64,000 nt of DNA from Edaphochlamys debaryana. Taxonomy: Eukaryota; Chlorophyta; Chlorophyceae; Chlamydomonadales. Where the stretch lies: positions 124,001 through 188,000 of the forward strand of contig JAEHOE010000079.1 in NCBI GenBank assembly GCA_016858145.1, read 5' to 3'. The notes under the pieces are model-generated. The model saw only the letters and a list, made by a program, of their open reading frames with translations. It made no database searches and was not told the DNA's origin. The position numbers and the translations under genes were made by a program. Of this stretch, positions 49,901-60,428 are shown piece after piece (the first letter of the stretch is position 1; every line of letters begins with the position of its first letter).

Positions 49901-52044
49901 CCCGTTAGCTATCATTTCACCGCCGCCCGCGTCGCTCATCCCGCTCTACCACACCCACCCGCCCCGCCCATACCCCGCTGAGGCTCAACGATCCCTCACC
50001 CCCACCCACCCATCAGCACAAATACACCCACCCACCGGCACCCACCCCTCCACCCACCCACCCCGCTACCCACCCCTCCACCCCGCCACCCACCTGCACT
50101 ATGTACCCGTCGTCCCTCAGCGCCTCCAGCGCCACCGCCCCGCCCCGCGTGTAGCCGTCCAGCAGCTGCCCGTGCGCCAGCGCCACGGCCCCCGGCCAGC
50201 AGGCCAGCGCGTGGCCCAGGTGCGGCGGCGCCGGCAGCGCCCAGCGGCTGCCGTCCTCCAGCGTGGCCAGGCGCAGGATGCCAGCGGCCGCCAGGGCGCG
50301 ACAGTGCTGTGGTTGGGGTGTAGAGATGGGGTGGGAGGTCGGGGGAGGTGGGGGAGGTGGTGGAGGTGGGGAAGGGGAGGGAAGGGGGCGGGGCGGGGGA
50401 CGAAAGGGAGTTTTGGGATGGGCTCAGGGGCGGCGGCTGGCGGAGCGGGCTCCAGTATTGCATTCCGTGCTCCAGGTAGCCGTCCCCACACGCGCTCCCC
50501 GCACCTCCAGCGCCTCGTCCGTGCTCTCCGACTTCCACAGCTTGGCCAGCACCTCCACCGGCACGGGCGTGTCCGCGGGCAGCGCGCCCATGAGGGGGTA
50601 CACTGCCGCCACGGGGGCCGGCGGCTCGTAGCCGGGCAGCGTGTCCGCCGCGGGCTGGGCTGTGGGGTGAAAGGGAGGAGGGGCACAGAGGCGGGTGGTG
50701 GTGGTGGTGGCGAGGGGATGAGGGTGGGTGAGGGGAAAAAGCTGGGGCTGTGGATGGTGCAGGCGAGGTTGGAGGCAGGGCGATGTGGGTCGGCTGCTGA
50801 GGGGACCAGGGCGGGAGCGTCTCCGCGGGCCACATCGCGCCCTTCACCAGCAGCCCAGCGGTCGCTCCCACCCGGTCCCGCGGGTTTTGTAGCATACTCA
50901 CGTCTCGCGTTCTGCGGCTGCTTGTCGCCTCCGACTCCCATCATGTCCGCCGCATGTATGCTACTCATGCGTGCTTGGTGACTGGACCGGGCTACCTCCA
51001 CTGCCGGCGGCACGGCCGGGCCAGAGGCCTCCGGGGGGCGCAGGTGGCTGCCGCTGGCCCGAGGGTTGTTGCCGAGGTGAGCGGGGATGCCCTCGGCTGC
51101 AAAGCTGCTGCGGTTGCTGTACGGCTCCGCAAGGCCTGTCTGGGAGCCGTGGGGCGCGGGGCCGCCGCTGTTGCGCGCGGCGCCGCGGGGCGAGACGGGC
51201 GGGTGCGCATCCGCACCAGGCGGCAGATGGTTTCGGCTGGCAGAGGGAGAGGGCCCAGAGCTGTGGGGAAGGGAGAAAGGACGCCGGGGGCGGGTCTGGA
51301 ACACGGCCCGGGCTGGAACACGGACTGCTCACCGCCGCCTGAACCAAGGTCGCCGCGATCCTCGCGTGCACCAACCCAGCTATCCGCACCGCAAGCAAGG
51401 TTGCGCGCTTTAGTTGACCCGCGCTCTTTGTCATGCCATTTTTACCCGCACCCAAAACATACCTGCCGGTTGCGCCACCCTTTCCGTTGGTCGCGCCTGC
51501 GTCAGGGGACGGCGAAGGCGTGATCGGATGCCGTGACGGCACGTCGGCATCCCATCCCGAGCTTGCCGTGCCGAGAGAGTACCCACCGTCCTTGTCCCCC
51601 TTGCTGTCGTCCGAGGACTTGCTTAGGTCCTGCACGCTGTCACGCACACCCTACGGCGAGGAACCGAGGAAGGGGAGACCAGTTGAGCAAGGGGCGGGAC
51701 GGCGACCGTGTCAGCGCCCCTTTTTGTCAACCCCGCACCTTCTTTGGCGAAGCGCCATGGTTTTTGAAGCTCGCATGGATGCCAGACTCCTCGACTGCGC
51801 CACCTCCGCTGCCGGTGTCCGGCTTGGTGCCGAGCCCGCCTTGTGCGGAGTGGGTGCACCCCATCTTGACAGAAGCGCTAGGAGGCGGCCCGAGCGAGAA
51901 AGACCGGCTAGCGGCTGAGTCTCGAGGCCTTGTGCAATTCCCTTGCGGCAATCCCTTTCGACGCCTCTTGTCCCGCCTACGGGACACAAGAATCAGTGCG
52001 GCAGTCGCTAAGGAAACCGACAAGAGCGCAGCTGGTCGCGGCAT
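40913..52044 (-). CDS. Membrane-anchored WD40-repeat protein with STAND-like winged-helix region
   Basis: The start is the ATG at 52044. First exons, with matching phases: 52044-51739, 51650-51463, 51260-50902, 50659-50505, 50306-50094, about 49793-49666, 49427-49370, 49108-49000. The N terminus has a TM or signal-anchor (LLSVSLATAALILVSRRRDK), then about 200 disordered residues. Next comes a region like the winged helix and arm of algal NB-ARC/WD40 proteins: LMGALPADTPVPVEVLAKLW, LLDGYTRGGAVALEALRDDG, ALSHHLVGCGRLDALRRLL, WLEAKLHAYGVGAVVRDF. From 48237 to 40913 about 14 WD40 blades follow, e.g. TISDDGSAQAWDM, TASDDFSGRVWDL, TCSDDKTARVWDCETG, SAGEDGRVFLWDP and GSSDCTARLWRG; stop TGA 40913-40915. 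No Walker A or B motif is visible. Likely a scaffold; partners unknown. Confidence 0.75.
44370..44414 (+). repeat. Short interstitial telomere-like sequence
   Basis: AACCCTAAACCCTGAACCCT resembles the CCCTAAA plant-type telomere repeat and is flanked by several CTCCGTAG units. It lies in an intron of the WD40 gene. Only about two and a half units, so chance is possible. Confidence 0.5.
47284..47326 (+). repeat. GTGCGGGGTG decamer tandem repeat
   Basis: Four tandem copies of a 10-base unit in an intron of the WD40 gene. Confidence 0.85.
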
Positions 52045-52657
52045 TCGGTGAGGGTGAGCTCTGAGACGACTCGGCCAACCTGCTCCTCATCAACATGAGG
52101 AGCTTGGCGCTACGCTATCTAGTGTGTGTCTTGAGGCGTTGTGTGCAGTAGAAAACGGGGCGTCTGCACCAACTCGCCTGTACCGACAGGGTGTTGGCCC
52201 AGCTCTGATTCACCCCCGCCAGCGCGAAGACGACAGGGGCCTTGAGGACGTCATTGCGCTACTAGCTTTGTCGGTCAAGGTTATGCTATGTCGCTTGAGG
52301 AGACCGTGCGCATGTCGGCTGTTGAGCTTCGGTGTCCGCCGTTTCCGTGTCTTTGCGCGGTCTGGCGTGGCCTTTGGTGCACAGGGAAGCGACTTAGCAA
52401 GTGGTTGCCAGTTCTTTGGTGTTCAGGAGCCGTGGTCGCGCGAACCCTGCCATCCCGTATGCATGAAGACCCACGCCACCCGCGGATGCTTTGTCCCTGC
52501 ACTGTCTTTACACACTACGAAGTCCTTGTTGAGGCGCTGCGTCATCGTGGCCGACGAGTTTCAGTTCAGCGACTTGTCGATTAGGCCTCCCTCGCGCCTC
52601 GATCACCTCTGGCCACACGGATACCACTTCAGTAGCTAGGACTGGGCTGCACCAAGG
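52045..52657. promoter_or_regulatory. Divergent spacer between the WD40 gene and USE1
   Basis: 613 bases between two divergent ATGs. It must contain both promoters. A long plus-strand frame crosses it without an ATG start or conservation signal, and I read it as chance. No clear promoter element was found. Confidence 0.4.
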
Positions 52658-55199
52658 ATGGTGGCCCCAGCGACGTCGGCCCCAAGCGCGCCATCTCTGC
52701 CAGAGCCAACGGGAGGTCCGCTGGAGGTGTCCTTTCGACGCCTGCTCAGCTGCTGCTTCAAGTAGGCATACAAAGCGATCTACGGGGGGTGTCAGGGGAC
52801 CCGGCTCCTCTGCTTCCTGGTGCACAACACCCTCACACGCCCTCCGGCCTGCCTGCCCCTGGCGCGCCGTTCTGCCAGGCACCTCCAAGCCATCGACTCA
52901 ACAGGGGGTGCACCTGGCGCAGGAGGGGACAGCGACACAGCTGCTCTGGTGCTAAAGATGCGACACGTGCGTAATCTGTGGCCTGTGGCCTGTGGGTGCT
53001 GCTCTGGAGGGGTGGAGCCAGCGGATCGGCTGTTCCCACCCGGTGCTCCCCTGTCAACCCCCCTACCATGGCTCCCGTTGCTCAACCTCCGGTAGCTCGA
53101 CCCCTCTGCCCTCCCCGCTGCTGACTCTGGCCCCGCCACGCCTGTGCGGTGCACCGCCTGCCAGCCTGCCCTGCGGAATCCTCTTCACAGCCCCCTCGTC
53201 TGTCTTCATGAACGACACCTCTCCCCCCTCCTCGCAGTACGTTGACACGCTTCGAGAGCAGCTGTCGGACCTTCGGGCCAAACAGGACGACTTGGGGTGC
53301 GTGGGGGCTCTGGGGCCGTGGCCGTGGCAGGCAGGGCGGCCCCGCGGAGGGCAATGCAAGGGGAATGCGGACGGGGTGGAACCATCCAAAGTACACGGAA
53401 AGAGTGACGTGGGTGGAGCAATGGCTGTTGGCACCTGTGGATGGGCTCAACATCAACGTGTCGCGATGAGCTGATAGTGGGGTTTGACGAGGGAATGGCG
53501 CAGGGCTCTTGAGCCCCCGGGCGCAGCAGTCACTGCGTGCCCGCGTGAAACCCCTGCGCCAGGCTGGACGCGGCCACGCTCGACCTGTACGAGCAAACCG
53601 TTAAGGCGGTTGCAACCGCCGTCCCCAAGGTGCAACTGCCGCCGTACTGCCTCAACCTGGTGGCGGGGGCCGCCACGGCCGGCGGCGGAGGTGGGCGTCC
53701 GGCCGCGCCGCCGTCAACCTCGTACCTCACCCCCCCGCCAAGGTGCGCGTGAAGCTCACCAGTGAGGAAGTAGTGGCACTGCCCAGTGCACGGCATGTAG
53801 GGCAGGGTCTTGCTCGGTTCGTGCCCCTAACCTAGCCTTCTGCGCCGGTGTGCTTTCCGCTCCCACCATGCAGGCCTGGGCTGACCGCCGCGGGGCCGCG
53901 CGGGGGCGCAGCAGCGGCCCGGGGCGACGGCGGGGCGATGGCGGGGCTCAGCGCGTCGGCGGCGCAGAGGTGCGTGTGCTCCCGGGTGTCCCAGGTGTAG
54001 CACTGGCGTGTGCTTGGTCGGAGACAGCTCGTTGGCGCTGGCCCTGGCGCTGGCTGCGCTACGAAGCACACCCGTGTAGAAGTGCGGCGGCCAGATTCAG
54101 CCCTTTGGTCGATCGTGTAAGCCCCTTACGGCCTCAGCGCCCCGAAGTCAACGCCACGGTGCGGGCATGAAAGCCCTGCAGCCCCGTAGCCTCCTTCCTA
54201 GTGCCCATGTACGCACAGAGTGTGGCGTGGCATGTTGAGGCGTCGCCCACGTAGTCCGAGCCCTTCACCACCGTCTACCTGCTGTTGTTCCATGGAGGCG
54301 CACGTGCCGTAGGTTCAGCCCAATGAGCCCATGCACCCTTGACCGGGCTCACCATCGCCCCTTTCCCGCTCAAAGCCCCATTGTCCCGCCCCCTCGCGCC
54401 CAGCTTTGGGCGGAGGCAGAGGCGTCCCAGGCCCTTCCCTATACCAACCTCCCCCCCAAACTACCCTGCGGTATCCACGACCCCCTCCACACACCCCTTC
54501 CACGCACCCGCTCCACGCCCCCCCTCCACGCACCCAGGCTCAAGGAGGCGGAGGCTGCCCAGGCCATGCTGACGGACGAGCTGGCGGAGCTGGCGGCCTC
54601 GCTCAAGGGCAGCGCGCTGGCGGCGGCGGGGGCGGTGGCGGAGCGCGGCAAGCTGCTCGACGCAACCGACTCGGCGCTCAACGACTCCCTCGCAGCCACA
54701 CGCAAGAACGTGGCGACGGCGGGCGAGCAGCTCAAGCGGTAGGGCCGCGTGGGGCCGCAGGGCTTTCCTTGGGGAAGGGCAGCCGGGACTGGGGTTGGGG
54801 TGGCGGCGTGTGCGGGCGTGGTGGGGGCTCGTTCCGGGGCCGAGTGGCGCGTGCCGGGCTGGCGGGGCGGCCCTGCACAAGGTGGCATTGGGACTGCCCC
54901 TTCCACCCAGTATGAATCTGTCCCGTTTCTGGGCATACCGGCATGCGCGCCCCAGGTCCGGTGGCACCTTCTGCTTCACGTGCATGGTTCTGCTGGTGGT
55001 GGGTCTGGCCTTCAGCGCCATGGCTGTCTACATCAAATTCACGCACCTGCTTGGCTACAGGTGGGTTGATGTAGAGGATGGGTCAATGCAATTTGCAGCT
55101 AGCCGGGTCTGGCCCACCAGAGGATGGGTGGGCGGGTGGGCCTGGGTGCAGCAGAGGCGCACAGGCCGGCCGCGGGCCTCGAGGGCATTCACTTCGTAG
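52658..55199 (+). CDS. USE1: USE1-type tail-anchored SNARE (Golgi-to-ER retrograde transport)
   Basis: Exons with consistent phases: 52658-52761, 52879-52966, 53238-53296, 53563-53742, 53874-53969, 54538-54738, 54956-55199. The start ([13 protein letters not shown]) leads into FRRLLSCC, like the N-terminal LRRLLxRCE of USE1. A helical segment follows ([20 protein letters not shown]), then an Ala/Gly-rich linker. The SNARE-like coil is [20 protein letters not shown], then [20 protein letters not shown] and [12 protein letters not shown]. The C-terminal TM helix is [20 protein letters not shown]. This order and the 'LA.LKxxSLA...LD.T...L' pattern match the Use1/p31 family, which acts with Sec20, Sec22 and Ufe1/syntaxin-18 at the ER. 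After the TM helix the frame runs about 45 residues further to TAG at 55197-55199, long for a luminal tail. A donor at TACAG|GTGGGT (about 55061) could instead lead to an unseen last exon. Confidence 0.75.
55083..55121 (+). repeat. Dispersed repeat shared with 38981-39019
   Basis: About 38 bases (GTCAATGCAA, then GCAGCTAGCCGGGTCTGG and CCCACCAG) match 38981-39019 in the same orientation with about two mismatches. This copy lies in the apparent read-through tail of USE1; the other is in an intergenic region. Confidence 0.8.
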
Positions 55200-56474
55200 C
55201 CAGCTAGCCAGGCCGCTAGGCACCATACGCAGGTGCTCAACTCCAGACTGCGAGCGCCAATGCCGCTTTAGCAGTGATCGGGGCTGTGCCGTTGCCAAGC
55301 TCCCTCAAGCTCCCTGCTGCTGCACGCGCCTCACTTTGTGCCGGTGCCTGGAGTGACGTCGCCCGCTGCGGTTCCCTCTGCAGGGCGCCCGGGCCCTCGG
55401 CGACGTCGTCTGGCGGCGCCTCCTGGCTGGGCGGAGGCGCAGGCGCGGGGGGTGGGGCAGGGGCAGCGGCAGGCGCTGGCGATGGCAGGGGCTTTGGCGG
55501 GGGGCCGGGCGCGGGGTTGGGGCAGGAGCTGTAGTCCCATGCCCCGAGGTGCTGCCCAACAGGGCATGGCCCAGCTTTGGGCAGTCGAGGAACCGAGTAC
55601 AGGATGAGCGGGGGCTGGAGGGGTGGGATGGATGGACAGTTTTGTGAAGGCTGTACAGGACCTGGCCATGGCTACCCAATCCGCCAGGGCCCAGGTTTGA
55701 ACTGTTGTGGAACCGAGAAGGGGATGACCCACTGCAGTTGGCTGCATGGACAAATCCGTGAAGGTTGTGAAGGGCTATAAAAGGGGCTGATGATAGCCCC
55801 GACAATGGCATGTTGCGGGCATGTAGGCGGGTCAGCTGCCGCCTGGAGTGCCAAACGCGCCAGGACATCTCGGCTCCTTGGACCGTTTCCTGGCTGTACA
55901 GAAGCCAGAGGGAGGTCAGGGCCAAGCCTTGTCTGACGAGGTATGCGAAAGCCCCTCCTGGTGCCAGGTGGCCACGACCAAGCGACCAAGCGTACCCACA
56001 GGTCCCACACCCTTTTAACCAGTTCATCTTCAGCGAGGGGGGCGCATCTGCAACTTCCTCCAGGGGCCAGCCCTGGGGACGCTGGGGTTGCTAACTGGCT
56101 AAGGGTTCCGTTTGGCTATGTGACAAGCTTGAAGGCAGGCGGCAAGACGTGCCGTGCTGGGGCCGTGCTAGCCTGGGGCTGGGCCTGGAGACAGGGCCCA
56201 GAGCCTCCCTCGGCCTCCCGAGCCCGCTATGCGAGGGGCCCGTGCGGACCTGGCTCGACGGCACATCGGTACCCTTAGCCACTAAGAGTGTTGACCTGGG
56301 CTGGCCTGCGGGGCGCGTGCCTGTCGGTGCATCGGGAGGCATGTTGCATGTACGATACAGCGTGCCCAGGGTTTGGCTGAGGCAGACATTCCGAGTAATA
56401 GTGCAGTGCTTTGTCGCTACAGACTCGTTCAGTCTTTGCCAGACGCTCGGGGGCGGCGACTAGCCAGCACCAAA
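55200..56474. other. Spacer with GC-rich low-complexity DNA and a diverged direct duplication
   Basis: 55430-55540 is G-rich simple sequence. Two diverged copies of a unit of about 90-100 bases lie at 55568-55650 and 55690-55775; both carry CCCAG.TTTG, GAACCGAG, GGATGA and a TGAAGG(C/T)TGT segment about 55 bases later. No gene supported. It should contain the PDH E1 beta promoter near its right end. Confidence 0.55.
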
Positions 56475-59400
56475 ATGCTTCCATCACTGCTGGGCGCCGT
56501 TCGGCAGCATGGCCTGCTGGCGGTGAGGCTTGGACTACGTGTAGGAGGCTTGGAATGTCATGCAGCAGCTGACGGAGTCTTGCCTTGTCGCAGCGCCTGC
56601 CGCGGGTGGCGCAGTCTGCACGCGCGTTCTCCACGCCGACGACGGAGGTGCGTTGCCCGCGAGGCCGTTGCCGCCATCGTATGTGATTGGATTCACTTGC
56701 TGCAGATGACCGTGCGTGATGCGATCAACTCTGCGCTGGACGAGGAGCTGGCTCGCGATGACAAGGTCTACGTGCTGGGCGAGGAGGTGCGACCGAGGCG
56801 GCAGCGTGCGCTCCGGCTTTGCGGTCTGCCTTATCCAATGCCTGGCCCCGCTTCCGCAGGTCGGCGAGTACCAGGGCGCTTATAAGGTGCGCAAATCAAG
56901 CAGCACGTGGTGGCTACACGCTCCCTGGGCAGCTATCCTGACGCAATTCTCTTTCTACAGATCACCAGGGGGCTGCTGCAGAAGTATGGGCCGGACCGGG
57001 TCAAGGACACGCCAATTACCGAGGTGGGGGCGGTCGGCGGGGCACGGTGCCGGGAGAGACCTTCTCCTGTGCCGCTCGAGCCTTTCCCATTGCCACTGCC
57101 CGCAGGCTGGCTTCACGGGTATCGCCGTCGGTTCCGCGTTTGCGGGGCTGAAGCCGGTCTGCGAGTTCATGACCTGGAACTTTGCGCTGCAAGCTCTCGA
57201 TCAGATCATTAACTCGGCGGCTAAGACGCTGTACATGTCGGCGGGCCAGATCAACTGCCCCATCGTGTTCCGCGGGCCGAACGGCGCTGCCGCGGGTGTT
57301 GCAGCCCAGCACAGCCAATGCTTTGCTGCGTGGTACTCGTCGGTGCCCGGCCTCAAGGTGCGAGAGGGACGTGTCTTAGAGCTTTGGGGTGAACGTGGTA
57401 GGCGGGGGGGGGCGGGTCTCGACGTGTTCGGTGGGGGTGGGATGGGGGCCAGGTTGCCCGGAGGACATAGCGGAGCCAATCGATGTCGACCGGGAGTGCA
57501 GGACTCGCTGGGAATTGATTAGAAGGGTGTCGGTCTGATGTCACCGATTGGGAGAGAGTAAGTGAAACTCGTAGGGCATGGCTGTCGGGAAGCCGCTTCC
57601 AGGGCAGTGCGGCATAGCGCCCCGTGGTCGGCTGCCTGCCCGCTCTTGTTCCAACGCTGCGAACGCGTTCATGACAACGCGTACGTCCGGCATGTGTGCA
57701 GGTTCTGGCGCCGTACGACTCGGAGGACGCGCGCGGGCTAATGAAGGCGGCCATCCGGGACCCGGACCCGGTCATCTTCCTGGAGAACGAAATCCTGTAC
57801 GGCCAGGCCTTCCCGGTCACTCCGGAGGTGGGCCCGGGGTCCTTGGGCATGGGGGCTGGCAGGCCTGGGGCCCAGGGGCAGAGAGGCCCACTATGGCACT
57901 ACGGCACTCGATGGCACCGTGAGGAGTCGGGTCAGCAAGTGGCAGCTTGGTCAGGCCTCTGCATAAGGCAGCAAGCATGGAGGAAACTATGGTGCTCGAC
58001 CAGCCCTCTCTGCACAGCCTTGACGGTGCCGCCTTGGTCACTGTTGAGGCGCGTAAGAGGACTGCAGGGCTGGCACTTGATCAGCGCCTGGCTGCCTCCT
58101 TGACCACCAAGTGAGGGCACACAGGAGGACCGCATGATACGGTCACGCTCGGAGGACAAAGCCAGCAGTGCAGGGCAAGCAGAGCAGGAGAGATGGTCCT
58201 GCTGGCTTGGGGAAACACGCTGCAGCGGGCCCGTTGGGCCAGGCCCATCGGCCCGGCAGGCAGGTCCGCAGCCTGTGCGCGGAACGACGCAGGAGGCCAG
58301 CCGGGCGCCCGGCGGACTGGTGTCAGGGGCTTGCTCTGCGGAGCAACCGCTGTGCAGGCCCCAGCTGGGCGGGTGCCGTCCTGCTGGGCCGCGGCCCACT
58401 GGACTAACAGTGTCGACTCCTGGCGGACGCTCGGCAGTGCTGTGGAGTGGGGCCGAACGTGCTGCGGGCCGAGGCCCCAGGGGCATGGCCTCAGAGCAGC
58501 CTGCGCAGGCGGCAGCGGGGCGGACATACATCCAACGGGATGTGTGGGCTAGCCTCTGGGCTGACGGCATCAACACAAGCGGTTGGTGGAGGCGCGGAGA
58601 CGATGGGGCCAGGGCTCTAGCGCGCGGAGGCCAGTCCCGTCTAGCTACAGTGGCCGCAACGTCAGGCGCTCACCGGGGCCGCAGTGAGGTGCCCGCGCGC
58701 TGCCGCGCCCTGCAGCGCCGGGCGGCCTGGCCCGCTTCCCTGGTGACTGGGCGGGACCGGTGCCCGTGTGCGGCTGCCGCGGGCTGTCCACCACTGCGTC
58801 GGCAAAAGCTGCCCAGTCGCCAGTGCGGCCCGGCGCGGGCTGCCTGGCCATCCTCGCTGCAGAAGCCCGCGGCGGCCCTAGACCTGTGGCCTTGCGAGCT
58901 GCGACAGCGAGCAAACGGCCCTCACGCCCTGCCGGCGGCCTGCGGGCCTTTGCCCGGCAGCGTGCCCCACGGCAGCGTCCAGCTACAGCTCAGATTCCAG
59001 CTATAGCTGGTGATGCAGTGCCGAAGCAAGCGTCGGCTGAAGCGACACTCCTGCTGGGCACTCGCCATGCCACGGTGCCACCTAAACGTGCCTGCCCCAA
59101 GCCAGCAGGAGCTGTCCTCGACCCCTCCTCTCCACCCCCACCCCCCCCGCCCTCAGGTTCTGGACAAGGACTTCGTCCTGCCCATCGGCAAGGCCAAGGT
59201 GCGTTAACAAACCGGGGGGTCGGGGGATAAGGAGCGACAGGAGGGGGGTCCGGCCGCACGTGTGGGTCAGGAGCGAGCACCGGAGCAGGGTGGGGCAATG
59301 GCTTGGATAGCCCCAGGCGCGGACCGGCTTAATCCCGCCCGTCGCTGCGCCGTGCGGCCAAGGGCAGCTCCGCCCCCGACGAGTACCACCATGTGCCCAC

Positions 59401-60428
59401 CCCAGGCCACATCGGTCCCTCAACCCTCGCCTCACGCCACCCTCCCACCGGGGCCAGATCCGGCTGGCCGGACCTTCACCTTGTAATGAGCCACCTACCG
59501 GCATCGCCCTCGCCCCCTCGACCGCCCCCCATCCCAGGTCATGCGGGAAGGCAAGCACGTGACGCTGGTGTCGTTCTCCAAAATGGTGGGGTACTGCCTC
59601 AAGGCGGCGTCGGCGCTGGCGCGGGACGGCGTGGAGTGCGAGGTGGGGCCGGGGTGGGGGTGCGCTGGAGGCCTGGGCGGGGGGTGCGCTGGAGGCCTGG
59701 GCGGGGGGTGCGCTGGAGGCGGGGGAGGGGTGGAGGGCGCGGGCAGGGCTACTGGGAAGGACGGTGGGGCCATGGGCGCGAGGGGCGCCGCGCTGTGAGG
59801 TGCCTGAGGCGCCAGGGAATGCGCCGTTGCTCTGCGTAGACAGAGCGCGGCGCGGAGCAGCTGGGGTGGCCGGTACAGGCCTGAAGCAAGCCATGGCTGT
59901 TGCGTCACGGCATTGGGCGCACGATCCGTCAGCTACCCCCACACTCTACCTCGCCGATCGGTACTAAACACCTACCTCCCGACCCACATCGACCCGACCG
60001 CGCCCAGGTGATCAACCTGCGTTCCATCAAGCCGCTGGACAAGGACTGCCTGGTGGCATCGCTCAAGAAGACGCACAAGATGGTGGTGGTGGAGGAGGGC
60101 TGGCCGCAGTCGGGCGTGGGCTCCGAGATCGCGGCGCTCATGCAGGAGCTGGCCTTCGACGAGCTCGACGCGCCCGTGCTGCGCGTGACGGGTGCGTGCC
60201 GTACGTTGCCGTACTTCCTGGCTGTTCCCTGGGACTGCGTGCCCCTATGATTGCTGGCGGCGCTTTTGCATGACGAAGAGGATACCAAGGGTTGGTCTCG
60301 GCACTCACGTTTCGTACATGTGTCCTCCTGCAGGCGCGGAGGTGCCGATGCCGTACGCCGCCAACCTGGAGGCGGCGGCGCTGCCCCAGGTGGACGACAT
60401 CGTGAAGGCGGTGAAGAGCATCGCATAA
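56475..60428 (+). CDS. PDHB: Pyruvate dehydrogenase E1 component subunit beta, mitochondrial
   Basis: Eleven exons, all phase-consistent: 56475-56522, 56594-56647, 56706-56786, 56860-56886, 56961-57023, 57106-57357, 57702-57827, 59157-59198, 59538-59642, 60008-60191, 60334-60428 (TAA). They give 358 residues, the usual length. Residues 1-33 form a mitochondrial presequence: [20 protein letters not shown], then SARAFSTP. The mature protein starts [15 protein letters not shown]. Family motifs: [16 protein letters not shown] (the thiamine-diphosphate-binding Glu lies in GEE), [92 protein letters not shown] and the C-terminal [10 protein letters not shown]. The beta subunit joins E1 alpha to decarboxylate pyruvate in the mitochondrial matrix. 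A TGTAA motif at 61086 might be its polyadenylation signal. Confidence 0.95.
57828..59156 (+). other. Unusually long intron of the PDH E1 beta gene, possible insertion
   Basis: At about 1.33 kb it is over three times the typical intron in this gene. It contains a GC-rich open stretch of 290 codons at 58134-59006 without recognisable domains, with composition unlike the flanking intron. It may be an old mobile-element fragment; I see no terminal repeats. Confidence 0.45.
59653..59725 (+). repeat. Minisatellite, 24-base unit GGTGCGCTGGAGGCCTGGGCGGGG
   Basis: Three tandem units in the ninth intron of the PDH E1 beta gene, the last one degenerate. Confidence 0.85.

Noticed and set aside
52124..52639. 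171-codon plus-strand frame in the WD40/USE1 spacer
   Set aside because: No ATG near its start, no domain, and it ends directly before the USE1 start; reads as chance.
58134..59006. 290-codon frame as a separate gene inside the PDH intron
   Set aside because: No ATG-linked conservation or domain; kept only as a possible inserted element.
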